Assembly (NCBI RefSeq): GCF_014650775.1
Contig: NZ_BMVP01000004.1
Location: 538,372-602,371, forward strand
Origin: Streptomyces cirratus
GTDB taxonomy: Bacteria; Actinomycetota; Actinomycetes; Streptomycetales; Streptomycetaceae
DNA: 64,000 nt
Direction: 5' to 3'
Shown here one piece after another: positions 24,528-33,952 of this stretch (its first letter is position 1; every line of letters starts with the position of its first letter). The notes under the pieces were generated by a model. It did not search any database and was not told the DNA's origin. It saw only the letters and a program-made list of their open reading frames with translations. Made by a program: the position numbers and the translations under genes.

Positions 24528-25622
24528 TCAGCGGGCCGGGCCCGAGGCCGTGATCAGGGCGGCCAGGGCGGCCATGCCGCCTTCGGCGAGCGCGCGGCGC
24601 TGGCGGTCGGCCGGAGTGCCCTCGCGCAGCAGCCGGTGCATGAGCGCGCTGACCTCCCGGTGGTCCCCCGACTCCTCCAGGGCGGGGGCGATGTAGGCGG
24701 CCAGCTGGCACAGCACGTCCCCGGCGCTGTGCGGCTGGCCCCGCGGATCCACGAGGGTGCTGTTCAGGCCGTGCCGGGCCGCGTGCCAGTTCGCGGCCTG
24801 CAACAGTTCGTGCGCGCATCCGGGGGGCGGAGCACCCGCGTTCTCCTCGGCGAGCGCAGTGGCGACGAGCGCCCGGATGATGCCGGTGAACAGCACGGCG
24901 TCGTCCGCCTCCAGTTGGACGTCCAGGCAGCGCACCTCGATCGTCGGGTAGCGGTCCGAGAGCCGCGCCTGCCAGTACAGCTGACCGCGGTCGCCGATGA
25001 CCCCCGACTCCAGGAGCGCCCCGATCCGCTTCTCGTAGTCCGCGAGGCCGGTGAAGGAGGGCGGCGGTCCGCTGACGGGCCAGCGCCCGAAGACGATGGT
25101 GCGCCAGCTGGCGAAGCCGGTGTCGCGCCCGTCCCACAGCGGAGAGTTCCCCGACATGGCCAGCAGCGTGGGGAGCCAGACCCGGATCCGGTTGAGTACG
25201 GCCACGCCCATCTCCCGGCCCGGGACGGCCACGTGCACGTGCATGCCGTTGATCAGCTGCTCGTCGACCAACCGCCGGGCCTCTTCCCGCATGCGCAGGT
25301 AGCGCGGCTTCTGGGTGACCGCGGGGGGCGTGCCTTCCTTGAGGGGCGCGGTGGCGGACATCGCGACCCGACACCCCTTGTCCTCCGCCGCGGACGCCAC
25401 CGCGTGGCGCAGCCGCAGCAGGTGCCCACCCACCTCGCCGAGGTCCGTGCAGATGGGCGTGGCGACCTCGATCTGTGCCTGCAGGAGCTCGTCCTGCACC
25501 TCCCCCTCGTCCACGAACGACCCGAGGCCGGCTGCGGCGCGCACCTCTTCCGCGAGGGGCATCGGCAGATGGGTGGAAGGGTCCAGCAGGACGTACTCTT
25601 CCTCGACCCCGACGGTGATCAT
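24528..25622 (-). CDS. YbdK-type glutamate-cysteine ligase (carboxylate-amine ligase)
   Basis: A 364-residue member of the GCS2/YbdK family, which ligates a carboxylate to an amine using ATP; characterised members have weak glutamate-cysteine ligase activity. Family marks are [19 protein letters not shown] at the start, [32 protein letters not shown], and [15 protein letters not shown]. The length is typical (about 370). Streptomyces makes mycothiol and ergothioneine rather than glutathione, so the true product is uncertain. The gene diverges from a CsbD-like gene. Confidence 0.88.
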   Translation of the reverse strand: MITVGVEEEYVLLDPSTHLPMPLAEEVRAAAGLGSFVDEGEVQDELLQAQIEVATPICTDLGEVGGHLLRLRHAVASAAEDKGCRVAMSATAPLKEGTPPAVTQKPRYLRMREEARRLVDEQLINGMHVHVAVPGREMGVAVLNRIRVWLPTLLAMSGNSPLWDGRDTGFASWRTIVFGRWPVSGPPPSFTGLADYEKRIGALLESGVIGDRGQLYWQARLSDRYPTIEVRCLDVQLEADDAVLFTGIIRALVATALAEENAGAPPPGCAHELLQAANWHAARHGLNSTLVDPRGQPHSAGDVLCQLAAYIAPALEESGDHREVSALMHRLLREGTPADRQRRALAEGGMAALAALITASGPAR

Positions 25623-25736
25623 GTCCGGCGGCTACCCGTGAATGCCGGGATGAATTCGGGCCCGGCGGGTTTGTGGAGCGCATTCGTGGTCAGACGCTTC
25701 AAGGTCCGCATTTCCCTTTCCGATGGAGTGAATGCC

Positions 25737-25910
25737 ATGTCCGGTGACGAGAAGGCGAAGTCCAAGGGCGAGCAGGCCAAGGGCAAGGTCAAGGAAGCCG
25801 CAGGGCGGGCCGTCGGCAACGAGCGGCTCACGGCGGAGGGCCGTGCCGAGCAGGCCAAGGGCGATGCCCGGCAGGCCAAGGAGAAGATCAAGGACACCCT
25901 CAAGGACTGA
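25737..25910 (+). CDS. CsbD family stress protein
   Basis: A 57-residue, highly charged helical protein of the CsbD family, with KGEQAKGKVKEAAGRAVGN and EQAKGDARQAKEKIKD. CsbD-like proteins are induced by general stress in many bacteria; their molecular action is unknown. A GGAG sits upstream of the ATG at 25737. It is followed by a strong hairpin and then by a DUF6328 membrane protein gene. Confidence 0.92.
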   Translation: MSGDEKAKSKGEQAKGKVKEAAGRAVGNERLTAEGRAEQAKGDARQAKEKIKDTLKD

Positions 25911-25932
25911 CTCCTTTCCTCCGGCTTTACCC

Positions 25933-25968
25933 GTGCCTCCCGAGCACCCTCGCGGTGCCGGGAGGCAC
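25933..25968. terminator. Nested hairpin terminator after csbD-like gene
   Basis: The outer stem is GTGCCTCCCG with its complement (25933-25942 with 25959-25968); an inner GCACC/GGTGC stem closes a short loop. It separates the CsbD gene from the DUF6328 gene. Confidence 0.82.
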
Positions 25969-25991
25969 ATTCCGTTACGCAAGGAGGTTCC

Positions 25992-26531
25992 ATGCCCGAT
26001 GAGAACGCCGAGAGCAAGGCCGACCGTGGCGGGCGGGAGCGCGCCGGGACCGGCCGCGATGACGGTCGCAACGAGAGTCCCGAAGAGCGGGCGGACCGCC
26101 AGTGGGGCGAACTGGTGCAGGAGATCCGCGTGGCCCAGACCGGCGTGCAGATCCTGTTCGGCTTCCTCCTCACCGTGGCCTTCACCCCCGTCTTCCGCAC
26201 TCTCGAAGAGACGGACCGGACGATCTACCTGATCACGGTCATCCTCGGCTCGCTGGCCACGGGGGCCCTCATCGGTCCCGTTGCCTTCCACCGGATCGTC
26301 TTCCGTCGCCGCATCAAGCCGGAGGCGGTCACCTGGGCGTCACGGCTGACGATGACGGGCATCGTGCTGCTGCTGATGACCCTGTGCACGGCCCTGCTCC
26401 TCATCCTCCGCGTGGCGACGCACGACGCGCAGGTCCCGTGGCTGGTGGCGGGTGTCCTGGCCTGGTACCTGCTGTGCTGGTTCGCGCTCCCGATGTGGGT
26501 GCGCCACCGGCACACCACCCGACGCGACTAG
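25992..26531 (+). CDS. DUF6328 four-helix membrane protein
   Basis: A 179-residue protein with an acidic, hydrophilic head of about 45 residues and four membrane helices. It matches DUF6328: WGELVQEIRVAQTGVQILFG, then FRTLEETDRTIYLITVILGS, then HRIVFRRR. The family is common in actinobacteria next to stress genes; function unknown. AAGGAGG precedes the ATG. Its TAG overlaps the stop of the converging small Pro-rich gene as CTAG. Confidence 0.85.
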   Translation: MPDENAESKADRGGRERAGTGRDDGRNESPEERADRQWGELVQEIRVAQTGVQILFGFLLTVAFTPVFRTLEETDRTIYLITVILGSLATGALIGPVAFHRIVFRRRIKPEAVTWASRLTMTGIVLLLMTLCTALLLILRVATHDAQVPWLVAGVLAWYLLCWFALPMWVRHRHTTRRD

Positions 26532-26782
26532 TCCGGCGGCTCTTGGGCGGGCGGTTCCTCGGCGGGCGACGGCGCTTGCGGTCCGGGCGCCGGCGGTGGT
26601 TTGTCCCCGGGGCCCGCGGGGCGCGGGTCGCGGGGTACCGCGCCGGGGCCCGGCGTGGGGCCGGGACCCTGGGGCTCGGGGGTCTTGGGGTCGTGGCCCG
26701 GCGTGGCGGCCGCCCTGTACGTTCCCGGCTTCCGGTCCTGTGGCTCCCGGCCGGTCCCTAGTGGCTCCTTGGCCCGCTCCAT
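26528..26782 (-). CDS. Small Pro-rich hypothetical protein
   Basis: An 84-residue, Pro/Gly-rich protein that is almost certainly unstructured (MERAKEPLGTGREPQDRKPG, then many PGPGP and PAEEPP units). I prefer ATG 26782 because GAGG lies 8-9 bases upstream; a longer form from 26830 lacks a ribosome site. Its TAG and the DUF6328 TAG on the other strand share the tetranucleotide CTAG. No family recognised; it may not be expressed. Confidence 0.5.
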   Translation of the reverse strand: MERAKEPLGTGREPQDRKPGTYRAAATPGHDPKTPEPQGPGPTPGPGAVPRDPRPAGPGDKPPPAPGPQAPSPAEEPPAQEPPD

Positions 26783-26951
26783 GCGGTTCACCTCGGCTTT
26801 CCGTCTCGTGCGCGCGGTGTCGTGACGCATTGTGGTTGACGTGTTCCCCGCGCTTGCCCGGGGACACGGTCCGCAACCGCGCTGCCGCTGTGGTTCCGAC
26901 GTTCCGAGTAGACCCGGTCGGGGCGGTTTCCGCATGGTTTCGGCACCGAAG

Positions 26952-26986
26952 CGGCCCCCGGACGCACAGCGGCGTTCCGGGGGCCG
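26952..26986. terminator. GC-rich hairpin terminator after MFS gene
   Basis: An 11-bp stem (CGGCCCCCGGA, 26952-26962, with TCCGGGGGCCG, 26976-26986), starting 18 bp beyond the MFS stop on the reverse strand. Confidence 0.75.
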
Positions 26987-27003
26987 GGCGGGTGCGGGAC
27001 TGC

Positions 27004-28497
27004 TCAGCCGCCCGCCGCTCCGGTGGCCGGGGCGGGCTGGGCGGGCCGGGCGGCCTGCGCCGAGAGCGGGGTGGCGATCTGCTCCAGCGAGCGGCCCTCG
27101 GCGGCGACGGCGAAGAAGACCGCGACCACTCCGGCCGCCACCATCAGGCCGGCGCCCACGCAGAAGGCGATCACCGCGTCGCCCACCACCCCGCTGGAGG
27201 TCAGCTGGGCGAAGAGCAGCGGGCCGGAGATGCCCCCGGCCGCCGTGCCGACGGCGTAGAAGAAGGCGATCGCCATCGCCCGGGTCTCCATCGGGAAGAT
27301 CTCGCTGACGGTCAGGTAGGCCGAGCTGGCACCGGCGGAGGCGAAGAAGAGCACCACGCACCAGCAGGCGGTCATGGTCACCGCGTCCAGCCGTCCCGCG
27401 TCGAAGAGCCACGCGGTCCCGAAGAGCAGCAGCCCCGAGAGGATGTACGTGCCCGCGATCATCGGACGGCGTCCGACGGTGTCGAAGAGCCGGCCCAGCA
27501 GCAGGGGGCCGAGGAAGTTGCCGAAGGCGATGACGGCGAAGTAGTACCCGGTGTGGCCGGACGGGACGTCGAAGAACCGGACCAGGATGCTGCCGAAGCC
27601 GAAGGTGATCGCGTTGTACAGGAAGGCCTGGCCGATGAAGAGCGACAGTCCGAGGACGGCGCGGCGCGGGTAGGAGCGGAAGACCGTCTTGGCGATCTCG
27701 CCGAAGCCGGTGCTGCGCCGCTGGGTGACGGTGATGGCTTCGCCCGGCTCCGGCAGCGGCTCGCCCTTCTCCTCCTCCACCTGCCGTTCCACGTCGGTGA
27801 CGAGTTCCTCGGCCTCGGCGGCCTTGCCGTGGATGAACATCCACCGAGGGCTCTCGGGTACGTGTCGGCGCACCACGAGGATCACCAGTCCGAGGACGAC
27901 GCCGAGGGCGAAGGTCAGCCGCCAGCCCAGCCAGACGGGGAAGAGACCGGTGTCCAGGGCGAGGACGGACAGCAGTGAACCGGCGACCGCGCCGAGCCAG
28001 AAACTGCCGTTGATGATGAGGTCGACGCGGCCCCGGTACTTGCTCGGGATCAGCTCGTCGATCGCGGAGTTGATCGCCGCGTACTCGCCGCCGATGCCGA
28101 AGCCGGTGAGGAACCGGAAGACGAAGAACCACCAGGAGGAGAACGAGAACGCGGTCAGGGCGGTCGCGGCGAGGTAGACGCCGAGCGTGACGAGGAAGAG
28201 CCTCTTGCGCCCGAAGAGGTCGGTCAGCCGCCCGAAGATCAGGGCGCCGGAACAGGCCCCGGCCACGTACAGGGCCGCCGCCGTACCGGTGACCTGGGCG
28301 TCCGTGATATCGAGACCGCTGCCCTGCTCTGAGAGCCGGCTCGCGATGTTGCCGACGATGGTGACTTCGAGACCGTCCAGGATCCATACGGTTCCCAGCC
28401 CGATCACGATCATCCAGTGCCACCGGGACCAGGGGAGCCGGTCCAGCCGTGCGGGGACCTTGGTGGTGACGGTCCCCTGTTCCACAAGATCAGCCAT
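27004..28497 (-). CDS. MFS metabolite:proton symporter
   Basis: A 497-residue major facilitator with twelve predicted helices. Sugar-porter/metabolite-symporter marks are clear: GRLTDLFGRKRLFLVTLGVY between helices 2 and 3, RFLTGFGIGGEYAAINSAI in helix 4-5, PESPRWM before the central loop, and GRLFDTVGRRPMIAGTY in the second half. The long central loop is charged. ATG 28497 places helix 1 (MIVIGLGTVWILDGLEVTIV) at residue 29. Its substrate could be a sugar, an aromatic acid or another organic acid. Confidence 0.88.
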   Translation of the reverse strand: MADLVEQGTVTTKVPARLDRLPWSRWHWMIVIGLGTVWILDGLEVTIVGNIASRLSEQGSGLDITDAQVTGTAAALYVAGACSGALIFGRLTDLFGRKRLFLVTLGVYLAATALTAFSFSSWWFFVFRFLTGFGIGGEYAAINSAIDELIPSKYRGRVDLIINGSFWLGAVAGSLLSVLALDTGLFPVWLGWRLTFALGVVLGLVILVVRRHVPESPRWMFIHGKAAEAEELVTDVERQVEEEKGEPLPEPGEAITVTQRRSTGFGEIAKTVFRSYPRRAVLGLSLFIGQAFLYNAITFGFGSILVRFFDVPSGHTGYYFAVIAFGNFLGPLLLGRLFDTVGRRPMIAGTYILSGLLLFGTAWLFDAGRLDAVTMTACWCVVLFFASAGASSAYLTVSEIFPMETRAMAIAFFYAVGTAAGGISGPLLFAQLTSSGVVGDAVIAFCVGAGLMVAAGVVAVFFAVAAEGRSLEQIATPLSAQAARPAQPAPATGAAGG

Positions 28498-28883
28498 GCC
28501 CGGGCGTCTGCCCTGCGCGTCCGGCCGTAAACCCGCCGTAAAGGTCGTCGGCCTGCACGGGCCGCACGGCGCGTCTTCTCGGGCGTGCCAACGGTTCTGA
28601 CGGCCCGTCGGACTGTAGGGCAGACGTACGGCAGCGGGCCACGGGGCTTCCTGGAGGACATGTACGTCGGAGGAACCCGCACCGGACGCGGCGCCCCTCG
28701 GACGACCGGCCCCCGGACGACGGGCCCTCGGACGGCACCGCGCGGCGGACGGGCCGGCTGCCTTCGGCTGCTTCACCCGGTCGCTCCCGCCGGGCCGGGC
28801 GGGGGCGTGGCGGGGGCCGCCCGGGGTAGGCGCCGACCGATACCACGTCCGGCCGCAGGCCACAGGCCACAGAGGAGTCGTCC
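28498..28883. other. Intergenic region between divergent MFS and DUF1360 genes
   Basis: A 386-bp gap. I find no convincing gene. It holds a degenerate CGGACGACCGGCCC-type repetition around 28700-28760 and the promoters of the two divergent genes. Confidence 0.5.
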
Positions 28884-29405
28884 ATGGATCTCACCCAAGC
28901 CCTGAGCGCTGCCCGACGCCGCGCGGACCGCGAGGAGCGGGCCTACGCGGGTGACGAGGAGCGGCCGCTCAAGGGGTACCTCGCGCTCATGGGGGCGTAC
29001 GGCGCGGGCGTCGCGGGGCTGGTGGCGGCCGCCCGGGCCGCGCGCAGGCCGGTGCCGCGGCTGTCCCCGTACGACGTGCTGCTGCTCGGCGGCGCCACCC
29101 ACTGGGTGGCGCACACCGTCGCGAAGGACCCCGTGACCAGCCCGCTGCGGGCTCCCTTCACCCGCTACCGGGGTACTTCGGGGCCGGCGGAACTGGTGGA
29201 GGACGTACGGGGTTCGGGGGCGCGGCACGCCGTCGGCGAGCTGCTGACCTGCCCGTTCTGCCTGAGCCTGTGGGTGACCACGGGGTTCGGCGCCGGATAC
29301 GTGTTCGCGCCGGCCTTCACCCGCTTCGTGGCCGGTTCGCTGGCGGCGCTGACGGGGGCCGACCTGCTCCAGCTGTGCCGCGCCCGGCTCCAGGACGAGG
29401 GGTAG
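28884..29405 (+). CDS. DUF1360 family membrane protein
   Basis: A 173-residue protein of the DUF1360 family. It has a charged N-terminal helix, a short membrane segment (LALMGAYGAGVAGLVAAARA), the conserved SPYDVLLLGGATHWVAHTVAKDP region, and ELLTCPFCLSLWVTT with a CxxC pair, followed by a final membrane segment. The family appears in Bacillus and actinobacterial sporulation or stress loci with no known activity. Confidence 0.85.
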   Translation: MDLTQALSAARRRADREERAYAGDEERPLKGYLALMGAYGAGVAGLVAAARAARRPVPRLSPYDVLLLGGATHWVAHTVAKDPVTSPLRAPFTRYRGTSGPAELVEDVRGSGARHAVGELLTCPFCLSLWVTTGFGAGYVFAPAFTRFVAGSLAALTGADLLQLCRARLQDEG

Positions 29406-29423
29406 CGGGGCGTGGGGGGGCGC

Positions 29424-29966
29424 TCAGACCGGGAGGTCCTCCGCGTCGGCGCTGCGGATGCAGGCGGACATGTTGACCTCCATCATGCGCAGGGCCGCTT
29501 CGGCGAGGTCGCGGTGCAGGTGCGCCACCGCGTCCCGTACGACGGTGACGTCGAGGTGGCGGATGTGGGCGTCGAGCGCGGAGTAGAGCACGCACTGCTC
29601 GGTCGCCTGTCCGCACATGATCAGGTGGTCGACGTCGAGTTGCCCGAGCAGGTAGGACAGCGGTGTCTCGAAGAAGATCGAGTGGCGTGCCTTGAGCACG
29701 AAGAGGGAGTCCTCGTCGGGCAGCAAGGGCTTCACCAGGTCGGCGTGGGGGCCGTCGAGGGCGGTCTCCAGGATCTCCCCGTGGTGGGAGCGCCACTGGC
29801 CGAAGTTGTCGTTGACGTAGATGACGGGGGTGCCGCCGCGCCTGGCGCGCTCCAGGAGGTGCTGGATGCGGGGGACGGCCTGGCGGGCGGACGGCAGCAG
29901 CAGTTCCGCGTCGGGGTGCTCGTACCGGTTGATCATGTCGATGACGATGAGTGCGCTGCCTGTCAT
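29424..29966 (-). CDS. Isochorismatase-like cysteine hydrolase
   Basis: A 180-residue cysteine hydrolase of the isochorismatase superfamily. The catalytic triad is visible: D10 in ALIVIDMINRY, K92 in FVLKARHSIFFET and C125 in CGQATEQCVLYSALD. The cis-peptide motif sits just before the cysteine. Members hydrolyse amides such as nicotinamide or N-carbamoyl compounds; the substrate here is not evident. AAGGAGG lies upstream. It is divergent from a ThDP-dependent enzyme gene with 214 bp between. Confidence 0.88.
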   Translation of the reverse strand: MTGSALIVIDMINRYEHPDAELLLPSARQAVPRIQHLLERARRGGTPVIYVNDNFGQWRSHHGEILETALDGPHADLVKPLLPDEDSLFVLKARHSIFFETPLSYLLGQLDVDHLIMCGQATEQCVLYSALDAHIRHLDVTVVRDAVAHLHRDLAEAALRMMEVNMSACIRSADAEDLPV

Positions 29967-30180
29967 CTCCCGGCCTCCTTGCCTGCGCCGATCGTCCGGA
30001 GGCACCCTCCGGTCTTCGGCTGCTACCCGCCACGCCGCCCCCGATGCCCGATGTGACCACTCGCGAACCACCCCCTCGACGGCGTTTGTCCGGGCTCTGG
30101 CCGGTTAGCCGCGGGGCAGGGCGTGCTGCGCGCCCCCGGCTCCCCGGGGGGCCGGACCGGTTGCGAACGGAGTCCACGCG

Positions 30181-31968
30181 ATGAAGGTCTCGGACCATCT
30201 GCTGGAACGGCTGCGCGAGTGGGGGGTGGAGCACGTCTTCGCCTACCCCGGGGACGGCATCAACGGCCTGCTCGGAGCCTGGGGCAGGGCCGGCGACAAA
30301 CCCCGGTTCATCCAGGCCCGGCACGAGGAGATGGCCGCCTTCCAAGCGGTGGGTTACGCGAAGTTCTCCGGACGCACCGGCGTCTGCGCGGCGACCTCGG
30401 GCCCGGGCGCCATCCACCTGCTCAACGGGCTCTACGACGCCAAACTCGATCACGTGCCGGTGGTCGCCATCGTCGGACAGACCGCCCGGACCGCGATGGG
30501 CGGCTCCTACCAGCAGGAAGTGGACCTGCTCGCCCTGTACAAGGACGTGGCCTCGGAGTTCTGCGAGATGGTCACGGTCCCGCAGCAGCTGCCGGGCGTC
30601 CTGGACCGGGCGATGCGGGTGGCTGCGGCCCGGCGCACCGTCACGGCGGTCATCATTCCGACCGACGTGCAGGACCTGGAGTACGAGGCTCCCACGCACG
30701 ACTTCAAGATGGTGCCCTCCAGTCAGGGCCTGGGCCGCTACGCACAGGTACCGGCCGACGAGGAACTGCAGCGGTGCGCGGAGATCCTCAACGCGGGCGA
30801 GAGGGTGGCCTTGCTCGTCGGCCAGGGCGCCCGCCGGGCGCGGGCAGAGGTCGAGGAGGTCGCCGAGGTGCTGGGCGCGGGCGCCGCCAAGGCCCTGCTC
30901 GGCAAGGACGTACTGCCCGACACCCTGCCGTGGGTCACCGGCTCGATCGGGCTGCTGGGCACCAGGCCCTCGTACGAGATGATGCGCGACTGCGACACCC
31001 TGCTGGTGGTCGGCTCCAGCTTCCCGTACAGCCAGTTCCTGCCCGCTTTCGGGCAGGCCCGCGCGGTGCAGATCGATGTGGACCCCTCGATGGTCGGGAT
31101 GCGGTACCCGTTCGAGGTGAACGTCGTCGGCGACGCGGCGGAGACGCTCAAGCGGCTGCTGCCGCTACTGGAGCGCAAGGCCGACCGGAGCTGGCGCGAC
31201 GGCATCGAGCAGTCCACCGAGCGCTGGTGGGAGGTGATGGAACGCCGGGCCCGGGTGCCCGCCGAGCCCGTCAACCCGGAGCTGGTGGTGCACGCGCTGG
31301 ACCCGCTGCTCCCGGACGACGTGATCCTCGCGGCGGATTCCGGTTCGGCGGCGAACTGGTACGCCAGGCACCTGAGGATGCGCGGAGCGATGCGCGGCTC
31401 CCTCTCGGGGACGCTCGCCACGATGGGGCCGGGCGTGCCGTACGTGATCGGGGCGAAGTTCGCCTTCCCCGAGCGGCCGGCGATCGCGATCGTCGGTGAC
31501 GGCGCCATGCAGATGAACGGCATGGCCGAGCTGATCACCATCGCCAAGTACTACCGCGAGTGGAGCGACCCCCGTCTGGTGGTGGCCGTCCTGAACAACC
31601 AGGACCTCAACCAGGTCACCTGGGAGATGCGGGCGATGGAGGGCGTGCCGCAGTTCGAGCAGTCGCAGAAGCTGCCCGACGTGCGCTACGCCGACTTCGC
31701 CACCGGTATCGGGCTGGGCGGTGTCCGGGTGGAGCGGCCCGAGGACGTCACGTCGGCCTGGCAGCAGGCCCTGGCCGCCGACCGGCCCTTCGTGATCGAC
31801 TTCCGTACCGACCCGGCGGTGCCGCCGATCCCGCCGCACGCCGCCTGGGACCAGTTCAAGGCCACCGCGACGTCGGTGCTCCAGGGCGACAGCGACCGCG
31901 CCTCCATGGTCAAGCAGGGGCTCAAGGCGAAGATCCAGGAGTTCCTGCCGGGCAGCGGGAAGGAGTGA
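30181..31968 (+). CDS. ThDP-dependent enzyme of the pyruvate oxidase/acetolactate synthase type
   Basis: A 595-residue thiamine-diphosphate enzyme with the standard three domains. The PYR domain has the catalytic glutamate E49 in RHEEMAAFQAVGYAK. The middle domain has VALLVGQGARRARAEVEEVA. The PP domain has the cofactor motif GDGAMQMNGMAELITI, beginning at G439, and the NNQDLNQVTWE metal ligand. It resembles the pyruvate oxidase (PoxB) and related groups more than biosynthetic IlvB, because there is no small subunit nearby. The likely chemistry is decarboxylation of pyruvate or another 2-oxo acid. A monocistronic start from ATG 30181 is the best fit. Confidence 0.85.
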   Translation: MKVSDHLLERLREWGVEHVFAYPGDGINGLLGAWGRAGDKPRFIQARHEEMAAFQAVGYAKFSGRTGVCAATSGPGAIHLLNGLYDAKLDHVPVVAIVGQTARTAMGGSYQQEVDLLALYKDVASEFCEMVTVPQQLPGVLDRAMRVAAARRTVTAVIIPTDVQDLEYEAPTHDFKMVPSSQGLGRYAQVPADEELQRCAEILNAGERVALLVGQGARRARAEVEEVAEVLGAGAAKALLGKDVLPDTLPWVTGSIGLLGTRPSYEMMRDCDTLLVVGSSFPYSQFLPAFGQARAVQIDVDPSMVGMRYPFEVNVVGDAAETLKRLLPLLERKADRSWRDGIEQSTERWWEVMERRARVPAEPVNPELVVHALDPLLPDDVILAADSGSAANWYARHLRMRGAMRGSLSGTLATMGPGVPYVIGAKFAFPERPAIAIVGDGAMQMNGMAELITIAKYYREWSDPRLVVAVLNNQDLNQVTWEMRAMEGVPQFEQSQKLPDVRYADFATGIGLGGVRVERPEDVTSAWQQALAADRPFVIDFRTDPAVPPIPPHAAWDQFKATATSVLQGDSDRASMVKQGLKAKIQEFLPGSGKE

Positions 31969-32035
31969 GCGGCGGTTCCCGGGCGGCCCTCGCCGACCAC
32001 GTCGCCGCCCGGCTGCGCGGGCCGGCCGAACGGGC

Positions 32036-32878
32036 TCAGGGGGGCTCGGGGATGAAGGGGAGGTACTCCTCCTCTTCCTCGCCGGTGGGGAGGACGACGT
32101 AGCTCGCCTCGGGGAGTTCGTTCCACACGCCGGGCAGGTCACCCAGCGGTTCCGATACCACCAGGCGGGTGTCGTCGGAGACCTTCCGCAGGTAGGGCAG
32201 CTCCGGGTACAGCTCGCGGACGGTGTCGGCCCTGCTGCTGTAGAACAGCGACCGGGACTTGCCCTGGCTGGAGTAGCGGAACGCCCACACCTTCTGCCCG
32301 TCGCTGACGGCGATCGTCATCTGGAGCGGGTCGTCCACGCCGTGTTCCTTGCCGAGGCGTTCGACCAGTCCGGCCATCCGGGCCACCGCGCCGGGCACGT
32401 CCTGGTCGAGTCCGAAGGTGACGGCCAGGTAGAACATGACCTCGGAGTCCGTGGAGCCCTCGATGCAGGGGAAGAGGGCCGGGTCGACGGCCATGCACAG
32501 GTCCCGCTGGAGCCGGTTGAAGTCGGTGATCGCCCCGTTGTGCATCCACAGCCACCGGCCGTGCCGGAAAGGATGGCAGTTGGTCTGCTGGATGGCCGAG
32601 CCGGTCGAGGCGCGGACGTGGGCGAAGAAGAGCCGCGAGCTGACGTGGGCCGCCAGCTCGCGCAGGTTCCGGTTGTTCCAGGCCGGTCCGATGTCACGGA
32701 ACACCGCCGGGCTACCGTCCCCGTGCTCGCTGTACCAGCCGATGCCGAAGCCGTCGCCGTTGGTGGTCTCGACGCCCATCCGGGCGTGCAGGCTCTGGTT
32801 GATGAGCGAGTGCTCGGGCCGGTAGAGGACGGTGTCGAGCAGGACCGGCGATCCCGAGTACGCGAGCCAGCGGCACAT
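32036..32878 (-). CDS. Class II glutamine amidotransferase (YafJ-like)
   Basis: A 280-residue N-terminal-nucleophile amidotransferase. The nucleophile is C2 in MCRWLAYSGSP, exposed after removal of Met1. Other landmarks are NGDGFGIGWY, FFAHVRASTGSAIQQTNCHPF and WLWMHNGAITDF, which form the glutamine site, plus CIEGSTDSEVMFYL. There is no synthetase domain, so it is the YafJ/EgtC-like stand-alone type. EgtC hydrolyses a gamma-glutamyl bond in ergothioneine synthesis, but none of the other egt genes is adjacent, so YafJ-like with unknown substrate is the safer name. Confidence 0.88.
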   Translation of the reverse strand: MCRWLAYSGSPVLLDTVLYRPEHSLINQSLHARMGVETTNGDGFGIGWYSEHGDGSPAVFRDIGPAWNNRNLRELAAHVSSRLFFAHVRASTGSAIQQTNCHPFRHGRWLWMHNGAITDFNRLQRDLCMAVDPALFPCIEGSTDSEVMFYLAVTFGLDQDVPGAVARMAGLVERLGKEHGVDDPLQMTIAVSDGQKVWAFRYSSQGKSRSLFYSSRADTVRELYPELPYLRKVSDDTRLVVSEPLGDLPGVWNELPEASYVVLPTGEEEEEYLPFIPEPP

Positions 32879-32941
32879 CGGTGGCACCCCTTTCAGCACA
32901 TGGTTCGAGCCTAACGCGGCGGGCGGTGGCGGGCCCGGCGG

Positions 32942-33952
32942 TCACAGGGGTGTCCTCAGCGCGCTCGCGCCCCGCCGCCACCGCTCCAGCAGCAGGGCCC
33001 CGAGACGGTCCTCCAGCAGGACGGTGGCGTCGGCGCCGAAGGCGATGTCGCCCTCCAGGGCGGGCTCGTCCTCCAGCAGGCCCGCGATGACCTCACGGCG
33101 TACGAGCTGCTCGTGGACGGCGTCGGCCTCGACGTGCTCGGCGTAGAAGTGCTCGGCGGCGGGCCCGGCGTCCAGGCGGCGCATCGCCGCTGCCATCCGG
33201 CGCGAGCCCGGCGAGGAGGTGACCTCGACGCATGCGAAGTGGCCCACGAGCGCCCCGCGCAGTGCCCGGTGCAGCCCGAACAGGGACATGAGGTTCACGG
33301 TCGCAAGGGCCTCGGCCGGGGCTGCGTCGAGGTAGTGCCCGTAGTCCGTGTTCAGGCCCAGGTCCGCCATCAGGCGGGCGAAGAGCTCGGCGTGCACGCG
33401 GTCGGCGTGCCCGGCGCCGAACTCGTCGTACTCGATGGCGACCATGGCGGCCTTCGCCCGGCCGCGCAGGCGCGGGATGACCCACACGTGGGGGTCGGCC
33501 TCCTTGAGGTGGTACAGGGAGCGCAGGGCGGCGTACTCGCGTACCTGGCCCGGTTCCCCCTCGTGCTCCAGGTAGCCGCTGACGCTGCCGGAGTGGTCGA
33601 CCGGCTCCACCAGCAGCTCGCCGAAGGCCTGGTCGACGGTGCGGCCGCAGGGCGCGTCGGCGCGCAGGGCGGCCAGGAAACGCTGCTCCAGGGCGCCGCG
33701 CAGGGCGAGCAGCCCCGGGTCCCACTCGCGGCTGTCGTCGACCCCCTCGAAGCCCCGGTAGTGGAGCTCGTAGAGCAGGTAGAGGGCCAGCTGCAGGTCG
33801 TCCCCGTACGGGTCCGCGGTGTCGGCGGCCGGGTCGGGGAGCGGGGCGGCCCGGTCGCGCAGGGACGCGGCCACAGCGGCCGAGAGGGGTCCGCGCGGGG
33901 GCGGGAGCCGGCGGGCGGTGGACGTGCGGGGGCCGGTGGTGCTCGCCGTCAC
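32942..33952 (-). CDS. Haem-oxygenase-fold iron-containing redox protein
   Basis: A 336-residue protein of the iron-containing redox enzyme family (haem-oxygenase-like diiron oxidases). Landmarks are LYLLYELHYRGFEGVDD, the IEYDEFGAGHADRVHAELF segment with probable metal ligands, and HFYAEHVEADAVHEQLV with further Glu/His ligands. Such enzymes perform N-oxidation or C-C cleavage in natural-product pathways, but many have no known substrate. The GTG start overlaps the stop of the upstream methyltransferase (GTGA), and AGGAGG lies ahead, so the two are made together. Confidence 0.8.
   Translation of the reverse strand: MTASTTGPRTSTARRLPPPRGPLSAAVAASLRDRAAPLPDPAADTADPYGDDLQLALYLLYELHYRGFEGVDDSREWDPGLLALRGALEQRFLAALRADAPCGRTVDQAFGELLVEPVDHSGSVSGYLEHEGEPGQVREYAALRSLYHLKEADPHVWVIPRLRGRAKAAMVAIEYDEFGAGHADRVHAELFARLMADLGLNTDYGHYLDAAPAEALATVNLMSLFGLHRALRGALVGHFACVEVTSSPGSRRMAAAMRRLDAGPAAEHFYAEHVEADAVHEQLVRREVIAGLLEDEPALEGDIAFGADATVLLEDRLGALLLERWRRGASALRTPL

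Noticed and set aside
28585..28905. Possible small Arg/Pro-rich gene in the gap before DUF1360
   Set aside because: It has no ribosome-binding site, no recognised family, and overlaps the start of the DUF1360 gene in another frame.
32036..32878. Ergothioneine EgtC
   Set aside because: The class II amidotransferase fold fits, but no egtB or egtD neighbour is visible, and the YbdK-like gene 7 kb away is not a clear EgtA.
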